64,000 nucleotides of DNA from Rhizobium sullae. GTDB lineage: Bacteria; Pseudomonadota; Alphaproteobacteria; Rhizobiales; Rhizobiaceae. Position 1 is the first letter of the stretch; each line of letters opens with the position of its first letter. Below the pieces are notes generated by a model. It saw only the letters and a program-made list of their open reading frames with translations, made no database searches and was not told the DNA's origin. Location: NCBI RefSeq assembly GCF_025200715.1, contig NZ_CP104143.1, forward strand, positions 806,001 to 870,000. Reading direction: 5' to 3'. The position numbers and the translations under genes were made by a program. Shown one piece after another: positions 8,673-16,338 of this stretch.

Positions 8673-9669
8673 CGAAAATCTGCCGGACGATGTAATTCGG
8701 CGAGGCGTCGTCGCGATAGTAGGTGCGGGCGATCATCTCCGCCAAAATACCGGTGGTGATTAATTGCACGGACGACAGCAGCAGGACGACGCCGACCATG
8801 AGCATTGGACGGGTTCCGATATCGTTTCCGAGAATGAACTTGTCGAAGAACAGGTAAAGCAGGATCAGCACCGCGAGCGCGCCGAGGCCGAGGCCGAGCG
8901 AGCCGAAGAAATGGCCGGGCCGCGCCTTGTAGCGCATGAAAAACATGACCGACAAAAGGTCGAGGATCACGCGGAAGGTCCGCGAGATGCCGTATTTCGA
9001 CTGACCGTGCTGGCGGGCGTGATGACTGACGGCCATTTCGCCGATGCGCGAGCTCGGGACGACGCCGGCAACCCAGGCGGGGATGAAGCGGTGCATTTCG
9101 CCCATCAGCTTCACCTGCCTGATGATCGAGGCGCGGTAGATCTTCAGGCTGCAGCCGTAGTCGTGCAGCTTCACGCCGGTGATACGGCCTATCAGGTAAT
9201 TGGCGCACCAGGACGGGATCTTTCGCAGCAGCAGAGCGTCCTTGCGGTTCTTGCGCCAGCCGACCAGGAGATCGAGTTCGCGGCGCTCGAGTTCGGAAAC
9301 CATCGACGGAATGTCTTTCGGGTCGTTCTGCAGGTCGCCGTCCATCGTTGCGATCAGCCGGCCCCGCGCCGTGTCGATGCCGGCCTGCATCGCGGCAGTC
9401 TGGCCGAAGTTGCGCTGCAACTCCACGATCCTGAGCGCCAGCCCTTCACGGCCGAGATACTTGCGGGCATTGACGAGTGTGGCATCCGTGCTGCCGTCAT
9501 CGACCAGGATAAGCTCCCACCGGGAAGCGTATGTCACCATCGCATCGCATATCCGTTCGACAAGCGGGCCGACGCTTTCTTCCTCGTTGAAAACCGGCAC
9601 CACAAGCGAAAGTTCGAGCGATTGGTCTAGATCATTTGCGCTTCGAAGCGACTCTGACGTTGTCTGCAA
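8656..9669 (-). CDS. Glycosyltransferase family 2, polyprenyl-phosphate sugar synthase (ArnC/RgtE-like)
   Basis: A 337-residue protein with a GT-A domain (LSLVVPVFNEEESV at residues 20-33, DDGSTD and TMDGDLQNDP) and two C-terminal membrane helices, as in dolichol- and undecaprenyl-phosphate sugar synthases. It should load a sugar nucleotide onto a polyprenyl phosphate at the inner face of the membrane, supplying the donor used by the two GT39 genes just downstream. The same four-gene set (flippase-like, GT2, GT39, GT39) is what I recall for dodecaprenyl-phosphate galacturonic acid synthesis in Rhizobium (RgtE). The sugar itself cannot be read from the sequence. Confidence 0.85.
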   Translation of the reverse strand: MQTTSESLRSANDLDQSLELSLVVPVFNEEESVGPLVERICDAMVTYASRWELILVDDGSTDATLVNARKYLGREGLALRIVELQRNFGQTAAMQAGIDTARGRLIATMDGDLQNDPKDIPSMVSELERRELDLLVGWRKNRKDALLLRKIPSWCANYLIGRITGVKLHDYGCSLKIYRASIIRQVKLMGEMHRFIPAWVAGVVPSSRIGEMAVSHHARQHGQSKYGISRTFRVILDLLSVMFFMRYKARPGHFFGSLGLGLGALAVLILLYLFFDKFILGNDIGTRPMLMVGVVLLLSSVQLITTGILAEMIARTYYRDDASPNYIVRQIFDGSDV

Positions 9670-9743
9670 CTCTTATTGCTCCTAAAAGGCCGTAACGGCC
9701 AGTCGAGCGGCGTTTTGGCCGCTGAAGTCAGGAAGCCTAGTAC

Positions 9744-10706
9744 ATGAACTCTCCGGTTGGCGCTAGCCGACAATCCTGGTTGGCGCGCAATCGCATGACG
9801 CTGCTGACGGTCGTAATCGTCGCAGCCTATGCGCTTTTCATCGAGTGGTTCTGGGGATGGTCGGCCATCATCGCCCAGTGGGCCACCGTCGGCGCGATAC
9901 CGATCCTTGTGGCGCTTTCCTTGTTGACCAGCACCTACTTCCTGCGGACGTGGCGCATTCTCGATTACTTCCCGCGGGAGACGGCAGGCCAGTTCAGCAC
10001 GCTTTTCCGGGTGACGCAGATTCATAACCTGCTCAATATCATGCTGCCGTTCCGCACCGGCGAGACGAGCTTTCCGGTTCTCATGCGCGCGGAATTCGGC
10101 ATTCCGCTGACGCGGGCAACCTCCGCTCTTCTGGTCATGCGCCTGCTCGATCTGCACGCGCTGCTCGCCGCAGCCGGCATCGGATTTGCGGCAGCCGCTC
10201 CGAACGCCCTTCTGGCCTGGCTTTTGTGGGCCGCATTCCTGCTTTTGCCGGTCGCGGCTTTCGTGATCCGCAGGCCGCTGCTTCGCTTCGGCTTCAGACT
10301 TTTTCCCGCCAAGGCGCAGGGCTTCCTGTCGGAAATCGAAATCGGCCTGCCCGCAAATGCCAGAGCCTTCGCACGCGCCTGGGCCATGACGGCGGTGAAC
10401 TGGCTGGTGAAGGTCGTCGTGCTTGCCTGGGCGCTCAGCCTCATGGGAATTTCGCCGCTGACGGCGAGTTTCGGCGGTGCGCTCGGCGGCGAGCTTTCCT
10501 CAGTACTGCCCGTCCATGCGCCGGGCGGCGTTGGCACTTATCCGGCAGGCATTACGGCAGGCGCCGTTGCCCTGGGCGCATCGACCGGCAAGGCGGCGCT
10601 CGATGGGCTTGCTCAGGCAAGCATCAATGCGCATCTGCTGATCATCGTTTCCGCTCTGACGGGAACCGCGATCTCATTGCCGCTCGGACGCCGCCGTCAG
10701 TTCTGA
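9744..10706 (+). CDS. Flippase-like / lysylphosphatidylglycerol synthase TM-region protein (RgtF-like)
   Basis: A 320-residue integral membrane protein of the UPF0104/LPG_synthase_TM family with about eight helices. The N-terminus (RNRMTLLTVVIVAAYALF) gives the first helix. Landmarks are LNIMLPFRTGETSFPVLMR in the middle and LPVHAPGGVGTYPAGI toward the end, both typical for this family. Members often sit with polyprenyl-phosphate sugar genes and are proposed to help move or synthesise lipid-linked sugars. Here it is divergent from the GT2 gene with 74 bases between. In Rhizobium the corresponding neighbour is called RgtF; that identification is inference. Its 3' end overlaps the convergent sigma factor gene by 33 bases. 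Confidence 0.8.
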   Translation: MNSPVGASRQSWLARNRMTLLTVVIVAAYALFIEWFWGWSAIIAQWATVGAIPILVALSLLTSTYFLRTWRILDYFPRETAGQFSTLFRVTQIHNLLNIMLPFRTGETSFPVLMRAEFGIPLTRATSALLVMRLLDLHALLAAAGIGFAAAAPNALLAWLLWAAFLLLPVAAFVIRRPLLRFGFRLFPAKAQGFLSEIEIGLPANARAFARAWAMTAVNWLVKVVVLAWALSLMGISPLTASFGGALGGELSSVLPVHAPGGVGTYPAGITAGAVALGASTGKAALDGLAQASINAHLLIIVSALTGTAISLPLGRRRQF

Positions 10707-11918
10707 TATCCGCTTGCGCAGAAAAGCCTGCTCTGGCCCTTGCTGACAGAGGGACAGCGCGCGTTCATAGGCAGCGATCGCCTCTGCCCGGCGGCCGAGC
10801 TGGCGCAGGAAATCGGCGCGTGCGGCATGCGCAAGGTGGTAGCTGCCGAGTTTCCCGGATGCCAGGATGCCGTCGACGATCTCAAGGCCTCTTTGCGGCC
10901 CCTCCGACATTGCGATAGCAACCGCCCGGTTGAGCTCCGCGATCGGCGAGGGCTGTGCCGTAGTCAACAGGTCGTAATAGGCGGCGATGCGCGGCCAATC
11001 CGTGGCCTCCGGCGTCTCGGCCTTAGCATGTTCGGCGGCAATAGCGGCCTGGACGGTGTAGAGACCGACTTCGCTGGGCTCCATCGCCCGCCGCAGCAGG
11101 TCCAGGCCTTCCTCTATCTTCCTGCGATCCCAGGCCGACCGGTCCTGCTCGGCAAGTAGGATCAGGCCGCCATCCTCAGTGCGGCGCGCCCGCCCGCGGG
11201 AATCCTGCAGCAGCATTAGCGAAAGCAGTCCCTCAACATCGGGGTGCGGCAGCAGGCCTTCCACCAGCCGCGCCAGCCGGATCGCCTCGGCCGTCAGGTC
11301 CGTTCGGACCACTTCCGTGCCCGAAGACGCTGAATAGCCTTCGTTGAACACGAGATAGATGACGTGCAGCACGCGGTCGAGCCGCTCGGGCAGTTCGTCG
11401 AGGTCGGGAACTTCATACGGGATGCGCTCCGTCCGTACCTTGCTTTTCGCCCGCACGATCCGCTGTGCCACGGTCGGTGCCGGAACGAGGAATGCATGGG
11501 CGATCTCCTCGGTCGTCAGCCCGCAGACTTCACGCAGCGCCATCGCCATCTGCGCATCCGACGGAATGGCCGGATGGCAGCAGGTGAAGATTAGCCGCAG
11601 CATGTCGTCGCCAATAAGCTCCATGTCGCCGATCTCCGTCGTATCGGCCTCGCCGTAAAAACTGTCCTCGATATCCTGCAGTGACGCATCGAAGCGCCTG
11701 CGTCGCCGGATATGGTCTATCGCCTTGTGGCGGCCCGTGGAAACGAGCCATGAAAACGGGTTGGCGGGAACACCGTCGCGCGGCCATGTGCGAGCCGCCG
11801 CCGCAAAGGCGTCGTGCAGCGCTTCCTCCGCCCGGTCGAAATCACCGAGCAGGCGGATGAGCGTTGCCAGAACCCTGCGCGATTGCGACCGGTATATGTC
11901 CTCGATCAGTTTCTCCAA
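10674..11918 (-). CDS. ECF sigma factor, ECF42 (DGPF-associated) type with TPR-like C-terminus
   Basis: A 414-residue ECF sigma factor. Region 2 spans about residues 10-80 (ALHDAFAAAARTWP, then NPFSWLVSTGRHKAIDHIR) and region 4 about 110-160 (MALREVCGLTTEEIAHAFLV). The remaining 250 residues form the DUF6596 plus TPR-like C-terminal extension that sets the ECF42 group apart from short ECFs. No anti-sigma gene is adjacent; instead three YCII/DGPF genes lie directly upstream on the same strand, the last only three bases from this start. That is the usual ECF42 arrangement, in which the C-terminal extension is needed for activity. The natural signal is unknown. Confidence 0.9.
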   Translation of the reverse strand: MEKLIEDIYRSQSRRVLATLIRLLGDFDRAEEALHDAFAAAARTWPRDGVPANPFSWLVSTGRHKAIDHIRRRRRFDASLQDIEDSFYGEADTTEIGDMELIGDDMLRLIFTCCHPAIPSDAQMAMALREVCGLTTEEIAHAFLVPAPTVAQRIVRAKSKVRTERIPYEVPDLDELPERLDRVLHVIYLVFNEGYSASSGTEVVRTDLTAEAIRLARLVEGLLPHPDVEGLLSLMLLQDSRGRARRTEDGGLILLAEQDRSAWDRRKIEEGLDLLRRAMEPSEVGLYTVQAAIAAEHAKAETPEATDWPRIAAYYDLLTTAQPSPIAELNRAVAIAMSEGPQRGLEIVDGILASGKLGSYHLAHAARADFLRQLGRRAEAIAAYERALSLCQQGPEQAFLRKRISELTAASERQ

Positions 11919-11921
11919 GCG

Positions 11922-12281
11922 CTACTCCGGTAAAGTCAGTATCCGCACCGGCCTGAGTTCCACGGCGCCGACACGCGCGGAGGGGATGCGTGCCGCAATC
12001 TCCTTCGCCGCTTGATCGTCCCGTGCTTCGATGACGTAGAAACCTGCAAGATGCTCCTTGGTTTCGACATAAGGGCCGTCGGTCGCCTGCAGCATGTTGT
12101 TGCGGACTCGCAGCACGGTCGCTTTCTCCGGCATCTCCAGCGCATCGGAGTGGATCATGATGCCGTCGCGGCTCAGCTCTTCATCGAAGCTGAAATGCGC
12201 CTTGACGAGGTCGTCGCTCTCCTTCGGCGTCAGCGTACCGTCGATGTCGGCGGGATTATAGATCAGGCAGAGATAGCGCAT
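11922..12281 (-). CDS. YciI/DGPF domain protein, copy 3 (next to the sigma gene)
   Basis: A 119-residue YCII-superfamily protein beginning MRYLCLIYNPAD, with LRVRNNMLQATDGPYVETKEHLAG-type core; the TDGPY signature is the DGPF motif. It contains the dimeric alpha-beta barrel fold, and similar domains are annotated in PhnB or YciI-like proteins without proven reaction. It lies three bases before the ECF42 sigma start and five after the previous DGPF gene, so all four are one transcript. It is likely an output or sensory partner of the sigma factor. Confidence 0.85.
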   Translation of the reverse strand: MRYLCLIYNPADIDGTLTPKESDDLVKAHFSFDEELSRDGIMIHSDALEMPEKATVLRVRNNMLQATDGPYVETKEHLAGFYVIEARDDQAAKEIAARIPSARVGAVELRPVRILTLPE

Positions 12282-12285
12282 TGAG

Positions 12286-12645
12286 CTATCTCCCGTCCGT
12301 GATCGAATAGGCGGGGCGTATTTCGACCGAAGCGTATTTCAGGATCGGGAAGGTCGAGACGATGGACTTCGCCTCTTCCATGTCCCTGGCTTCGATCAGG
12401 ACGAAACCGCCCAGATGTTCCTTGATTTCCGCGAAGGGACCGTCCGTCGCGGCCATCGTACCCTTGCCGATGCGCAACGTCACGGCCGACGCGGGCTCGC
12501 GCAACGCAAGCGCAAGCTGTAGCGGACCGCGCTCCCGCCAGAGATCGTCGCTGGCGATGCATTCCTGCGTCAGCGCCTCCCATTCCTGCTGCGGAACCAG
12601 CTTGCTTTTTTCCGTATCGAACCAGACCTGGCAAAGAAACTTCAT
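12286..12645 (-). CDS. YciI/DGPF domain protein, copy 2
   Basis: A 119-residue paralogue of its neighbours, beginning MKFLCQVWFDTEK and carrying the ATDGPFAEIKEHLGGF core, here with the exact DGPF string. It overlaps the upstream copy by four bases (ATGA-type coupling) and is followed after four bases by the third copy. Function is unproven; the family is a ferredoxin-like single domain of about 100-120 residues found almost always next to ECF42 sigma factors. Confidence 0.85.
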   Translation of the reverse strand: MKFLCQVWFDTEKSKLVPQQEWEALTQECIASDDLWRERGPLQLALALREPASAVTLRIGKGTMAATDGPFAEIKEHLGGFVLIEARDMEEAKSIVSTFPILKYASVEIRPAYSITDGR

Positions 12646-13007
12646 GAGGCGTCTCCTGAGCCGAACGTGTAGATGGGGCGAACTTCGATGCTGCCGAGTT
12701 TTGCCAGCGGAATGCCGGCGGCAACGCGGATGGCATCGTTCAGGTCTTTCGCGTCAATGAGGATGAAGCCGCCGAGTTGTTCCTTCGTTTCGGCATAGGG
12801 GCCGTCGGTCACCGACATCTCGCCATTGCGAACGCGAACGGTCACGGCACTCTTCGGCGATTGCAGCGCCTCGGCCCGGATCATGTGACCGCTGGCGACG
12901 AGGTCCTCGTCATAAGCGAGCGAATCCTTGTCGAGCCTCGTCTTCTCCCCTTCGCTCATGCGCTCGAGCACAGACGGCTCGAACCAGACCTGGCACAGAT
13001 ATTTCAT
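12642..13007 (-). CDS. YciI/DGPF domain protein, copy 1 (first gene of the ECF42 operon)
   Basis: A 121-residue DGPF protein starting MKYLCQVWFEPS. ATG 13007 is chosen because GGAGGAAG precedes it by five bases; a start at 13034 would add nine residues without a ribosome site. The core reads VTDGPYAETKEQLGGF. It begins the four-gene operon. The three copies share the same N-terminal strand and TDGP core but differ at the C-terminus, so the duplication is not recent. Confidence 0.85.
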   Translation of the reverse strand: MKYLCQVWFEPSVLERMSEGEKTRLDKDSLAYDEDLVASGHMIRAEALQSPKSAVTVRVRNGEMSVTDGPYAETKEQLGGFILIDAKDLNDAIRVAAGIPLAKLGSIEVRPIYTFGSGDAS

Positions 13008-13162
13008 GGCTGCTTCCTCCCGGCTTCCTGTCACAGCCTGTTGACGAAGAGACTAGACGCAATTCGACAGCAAAGAAAAAAATCTTTGTTCAGGCCTGAT
13101 TGTCGAAATCGCCGTCGCGGATTCGACAAAGCTCCATCGATAACCTCGAAGGAGTGAAGGAC

Positions 13163-13384
13163 ATGGGAGTTTTGGAAGTCGCCATTGCAAGTTTCATCTG
13201 GGCGCGGCGCAACGAGCAGGCTCGCGAAGAATTTTACGAGACAGATATCCGTTCGTTTTTTGCGCGGCTCGTGGTTGCTTTCGCGATATTTGCGGCAGTC
13301 ATCGCCGGCCTGCAAGTTGCGGACTCACGCGATGCCGATCCGCAGATGGTTGCGGATCGCACAAAGTTGGAGACGGCGAGGTAA
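13163..13384 (+). CDS. Small single-pass membrane protein, unknown
   Basis: A 73-residue ORF with GAAGGAG nine bases before ATG 13163. The N-terminal half is amphipathic and charged (IWARRNEQAREEFYETD), followed by one clear hydrophobic helix (FFARLVVAFAIFAAVIAGLQ) and a polar tail. I do not recognise a family. It is convergent with the AMP nucleosidase gene, four bases apart, and divergent from the ECF42 operon. The ribosome site and helix make it a likely real gene. Confidence 0.6.
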   Translation: MGVLEVAIASFIWARRNEQAREEFYETDIRSFFARLVVAFAIFAAVIAGLQVADSRDADPQMVADRTKLETAR

Positions 13385-13388
13385 GACC

Positions 13389-14894
13389 TTACTGGAAGGC
13401 AGTCTCGAAAAAGCTGCGCAGCTTGCGCGAATGCAGTGCTTCCGGCGGCATTGCCGCGAGCTTCTGGATGGCACGGATGCCGATCTGCAGGTGCTGGTTG
13501 ACCTGCGTTCGGTAGAAGGCCGTCGCCATGCCCGGCAGCTTCAGCTCGCCATGCAGCGGCTTGTCGGAAACGCAAAGCAGCGTTCCATAAGGCACGCGGA
13601 AGCGGAAGCCGTTGGCGGCTATCGTTGCCGATTCCATGTCGAGTGCGATGGCGCGCGCTTGCGACAGCCGCTTCACCGGGCCGCGCTGGTCGCGCAGTTC
13701 CCAGTTGCGGTTGTCGATTGTGCCGACGGTGCCGGTGCGCATGATGCGCTTCAGCTCGAAACCTTGGTAGCCGGTGATTTCGGCGACGGCCGCTTCCAGC
13801 GCCACCTGCACTTCGGCAAGTGCGGGGATCGGCACCCAGACCGGCAGGTCGTCGTCGAGAACATGGTCCTCGCGCATATAGGCGTGCGCCAGCACGTAGT
13901 CGCCGAGCCGCTGGCTGTTGCGTAAGCCGGCGCAGTGGCCGAGCATCAGCCAGGCATGCGGGCGCAGCACGGCCACGTGGTCGGTGATCGTCTTGGCGTT
14001 GGAGGGGCCGACGCCAATATTGATCATGGTGATCCCGCCATGGCCCTTCTTCTTGAGGTGATAGGCCGGCATCTGCGGCAGGCGGGGGGGCGTGGCATCG
14101 GTTTCCGGCTGGCTCGATCCGGCGTGTGTGATGATGTTGCCCGGCTCGACGAAGGCTGTGTAGCCGTCCTCGCCGCCGCCCTTGGCGATCGTCTCGCGCG
14201 CCCAGGCGCAGAACTCATCCATGTAGAACTGGTAGTTCGTGAAGAGCACGAAGTTCTGGAAGTGCTGCGCGCTCGTTGCCGTGTAGTGGGCAAGCCGGGC
14301 CAGCGAATAATCGATGCGCTGCGCCGTGAAAGCCGCAAGCGGCGAGGGTTCGCCCGGCGGCGGGATATATTCGCCGTTGGCGATCTCGTCGTCGGTCGTG
14401 TTTAGGTCCGGCGTGTCGAAGAGATCGCGCATCGGGATGTCAATGAAGGTCGAGGCGGAGGCTTCGACATGCGCGCCTTCGCCGAAGGCGAAATGCAGCG
14501 GGATCGGCGTCGAGGATTCGGACACGACGATTGGGACGTTGTGGCTCCTCATCAAGAGCGCCAACTGCTCCTTCAGATAATGGCGGAAAAGCTTCGGCCG
14601 GGTGACCGTTGTCGTATAGACGCCCGGCGCCGTCACATGCCCGTAGGACAGGCGGGAGTCGACATGGCCGAAGCTAGTCGTTTCGATACTGACCTGAGGG
14701 TAGAAGGCGCGGTAGCGCGAGGTGATCGGCGCGCCCTTGGCAAGCTCCGAAAAACTGTCGATCAGGAAGGTGGTATTGCGTTCGTAAAGCGCTGTTAGCG
14801 CGTCGACCGCCTGTGCCGGATCGTCGAAGCTTTGCGGTTCAAAGGCAGGCGGCGAGGAAATATCAAGAGGTAATGGAGAGATTCTTTTGCTCAT
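13389..14894 (-). CDS. amn: AMP nucleosidase
   Basis: A 501-residue protein that matches AMP nucleosidase over its full length (E. coli Amn is about 484). The N-terminal AMP_N domain occupies about residues 15-190, and a nucleoside-phosphorylase-like catalytic domain follows with NIGVGPSNAKTITDHVA and HAWLMLGHCAGLR, then a DMESATIAANGFR segment near the C-terminus. It splits AMP to adenine and ribose 5-phosphate in the cytosol and so helps control adenylate pools. It is transcribed alone, with a short exported-peptide ORF about 65 bases upstream on the same strand. Confidence 0.92.
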   Translation of the reverse strand: MSKRISPLPLDISSPPAFEPQSFDDPAQAVDALTALYERNTTFLIDSFSELAKGAPITSRYRAFYPQVSIETTSFGHVDSRLSYGHVTAPGVYTTTVTRPKLFRHYLKEQLALLMRSHNVPIVVSESSTPIPLHFAFGEGAHVEASASTFIDIPMRDLFDTPDLNTTDDEIANGEYIPPPGEPSPLAAFTAQRIDYSLARLAHYTATSAQHFQNFVLFTNYQFYMDEFCAWARETIAKGGGEDGYTAFVEPGNIITHAGSSQPETDATPPRLPQMPAYHLKKKGHGGITMINIGVGPSNAKTITDHVAVLRPHAWLMLGHCAGLRNSQRLGDYVLAHAYMREDHVLDDDLPVWVPIPALAEVQVALEAAVAEITGYQGFELKRIMRTGTVGTIDNRNWELRDQRGPVKRLSQARAIALDMESATIAANGFRFRVPYGTLLCVSDKPLHGELKLPGMATAFYRTQVNQHLQIGIRAIQKLAAMPPEALHSRKLRSFFETAFQ

Positions 14895-14958
14895 GGCGCA
14901 TTATAGATTGCCCTTACTAACAAGCAAGCGACGCGCCTGCAGCCCGTCGGGGAATATT

Positions 14959-15135
14959 TTAGCGCATACCGGTGCAGAAGGGGCTGGTCACGTTGAGGCA
15001 GGTGTAGTTCGCGCCAAAATGCGACTGCGCGCCGCCCCCGCCGCCGCGCACGACGGCTGCGGAAAATGTGATCGCGAAAACCGCCGCGAACAGCGTGATG
15101 ACGGTGAAGCGTCTTGCCAGAATAAGCACGTCCAT
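14959..15135 (-). CDS. Short exported or membrane-anchored Gly-rich protein (58 aa), unknown
   Basis: A 58-codon ORF, easy to miss because of its length. It begins MDVLILARRF, then a hydrophobic stretch (TVITLFAAVFAITFSAAVV) like a signal peptide or anchor, a run of five glycines, and a tail with two cysteines (TCLNVTSPFCTGMR). AAGGA precedes the ATG, though close. Positive residues before the hydrophobic core fit export with the C-terminus outside. It is upstream of amn on the same strand. No family is recognised; confidence rests on composition and layout only. Confidence 0.5.
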   Translation of the reverse strand: MDVLILARRFTVITLFAAVFAITFSAAVVRGGGGGAQSHFGANYTCLNVTSPFCTGMR

Positions 15136-15293
15136 GTTCCTTGGGCCGAGATGCGTCTTATCGTTGAGATAAGTCTTGCCACACCCCGGCTGAACGGGTG
15201 CTGAGGTCCCGGTTCATTTGGCGTTCACAATGGTTGACGGCTTGAAGGCGGCGCCCTGCCACTTATGTGTTGAGTCCTGCAAAGGAGATTTTG

Positions 15294-15995
15294 ATGACGG
15301 CACCGATCGAACTTTATTACTGGCCGACCCCGAACGGCTTTAAGATCAGCATCATGCTCGAGGAACTCGGCGTTCCCTACGAGGTGAAGTACATCAACAT
15401 TGGCAAGGGTGAGCAGTTCGCGCCGCACTTCCTGAAGATCGCGCCGAACAACCGCATGCCGGCGATCATCGACCCGGACGGCCCCGGCGGCGAGCCTATC
15501 TCGGTCTTCGAATCCGGCGCCATCCTCCAATATCTCGGCCGCAAATACGGCAAGTTCTATCCCACGGACGAGCGGATGCGCGTGCAGGTGGAAGAATGGC
15601 TCTTCTGGCAGGTCGGCGGCCTCGGCCCGATGGCCGGCCAGGCTCACCACTTCCGCAGCTATGCGCCGGAGAAGATCGAATACGGCATCAACCGCTATAC
15701 CAACGAAGTGAACCGCCTCTACGGCGTCATGAACAGGCGGCTGGAAGGGCGGGACTATCTCGCCGGCGAATACTCGATCGCCGACATGGCCTCAATCGGC
15801 TGGGTCATCCCCTATGAACGCCAGGGCCAGGACCTCAACGAGTTTCCGAACCTCAAGGCCTGGTTCGAGCGCATGCACCGGCGCCCGGCGGTTCTAAGGG
15901 GAATCGAAGTCGGCAAGGAAGAGCGCGAACGCCAGGCGAATATTGCTGACGACAAGGAAGCGCAGAAGATCCTCTTCAACCAGCGCGCCCGCTGA
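15294..15995 (+). CDS. Glutathione S-transferase, YfcG/YghU (Nu-class) type
   Basis: A 233-residue protein. The thioredoxin-like N-domain begins IELYYWPTPNGFKISIMLEE, in which TPNGxK is the active-site region of disulfide-bond reductase type (Nu class) GSTs. NNRMPAI supplies the cis-proline and FESGAIL the gamma-glutamyl site. The helical C-domain (EWLFWQVGGLGPM, YLAGEYSIADM) follows. The enzyme likely reduces disulfides or peroxides with glutathione in the cytosol. ATG 15294 has AAAGGAG at 15281-15287; an in-frame start at 15267 lacks one. Confidence 0.88.
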   Translation: MTAPIELYYWPTPNGFKISIMLEELGVPYEVKYINIGKGEQFAPHFLKIAPNNRMPAIIDPDGPGGEPISVFESGAILQYLGRKYGKFYPTDERMRVQVEEWLFWQVGGLGPMAGQAHHFRSYAPEKIEYGINRYTNEVNRLYGVMNRRLEGRDYLAGEYSIADMASIGWVIPYERQGQDLNEFPNLKAWFERMHRRPAVLRGIEVGKEERERQANIADDKEAQKILFNQRAR

Positions 15996-16338
15996 TATGC
16001 GAAAGCCCGAGGGCTGAAAGCGACGGTCACTCGAAGCATGGTGCTGAGGGCGGCCATCGCTGCTGAAGATATTTCGGCGCGGGTGGAGGATTGGTTTTGC
16101 AATGTTCAAAAGTCAGACACACAAGTGTCGCTTTAATCGGGGGGATTTTGCGACAGCTTGACGAATCGGCACTTGCCCGACAATCTTGTCCTGGCGTGGC
16201 CTGCGCCTAACCTCCCAGACCTTCCTCAGAATGGTCTTGAACGGAGGCAAAGGGACTTTTGTCTCCGGTCGCTCTCTTGGTCCGATCGTTTCGGGTGGGT
16301 TGCTGGGGAACTGCGTCCGGGACGTGAAAGGCCTGACA
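15996..16338. other. Intergenic region without a supported gene
   Basis: These 343 bases separate the GST gene from the nitrilase-like gene. A TTG at 16186 is in frame with the latter but gives a Trp/Arg-rich extension without family likeness. One stem with a G-T pair (GGAGGCAAA at 16243 against TTTGTCTCC ending 16266) lies in the leader. No T-run follows, so it is not a terminator. Confidence 0.4.

Noticed and set aside
13031..13315. 94-codon minus-strand ORF near the small membrane protein
   Set aside because: It overlaps the better supported plus-strand ORF with a ribosome site.
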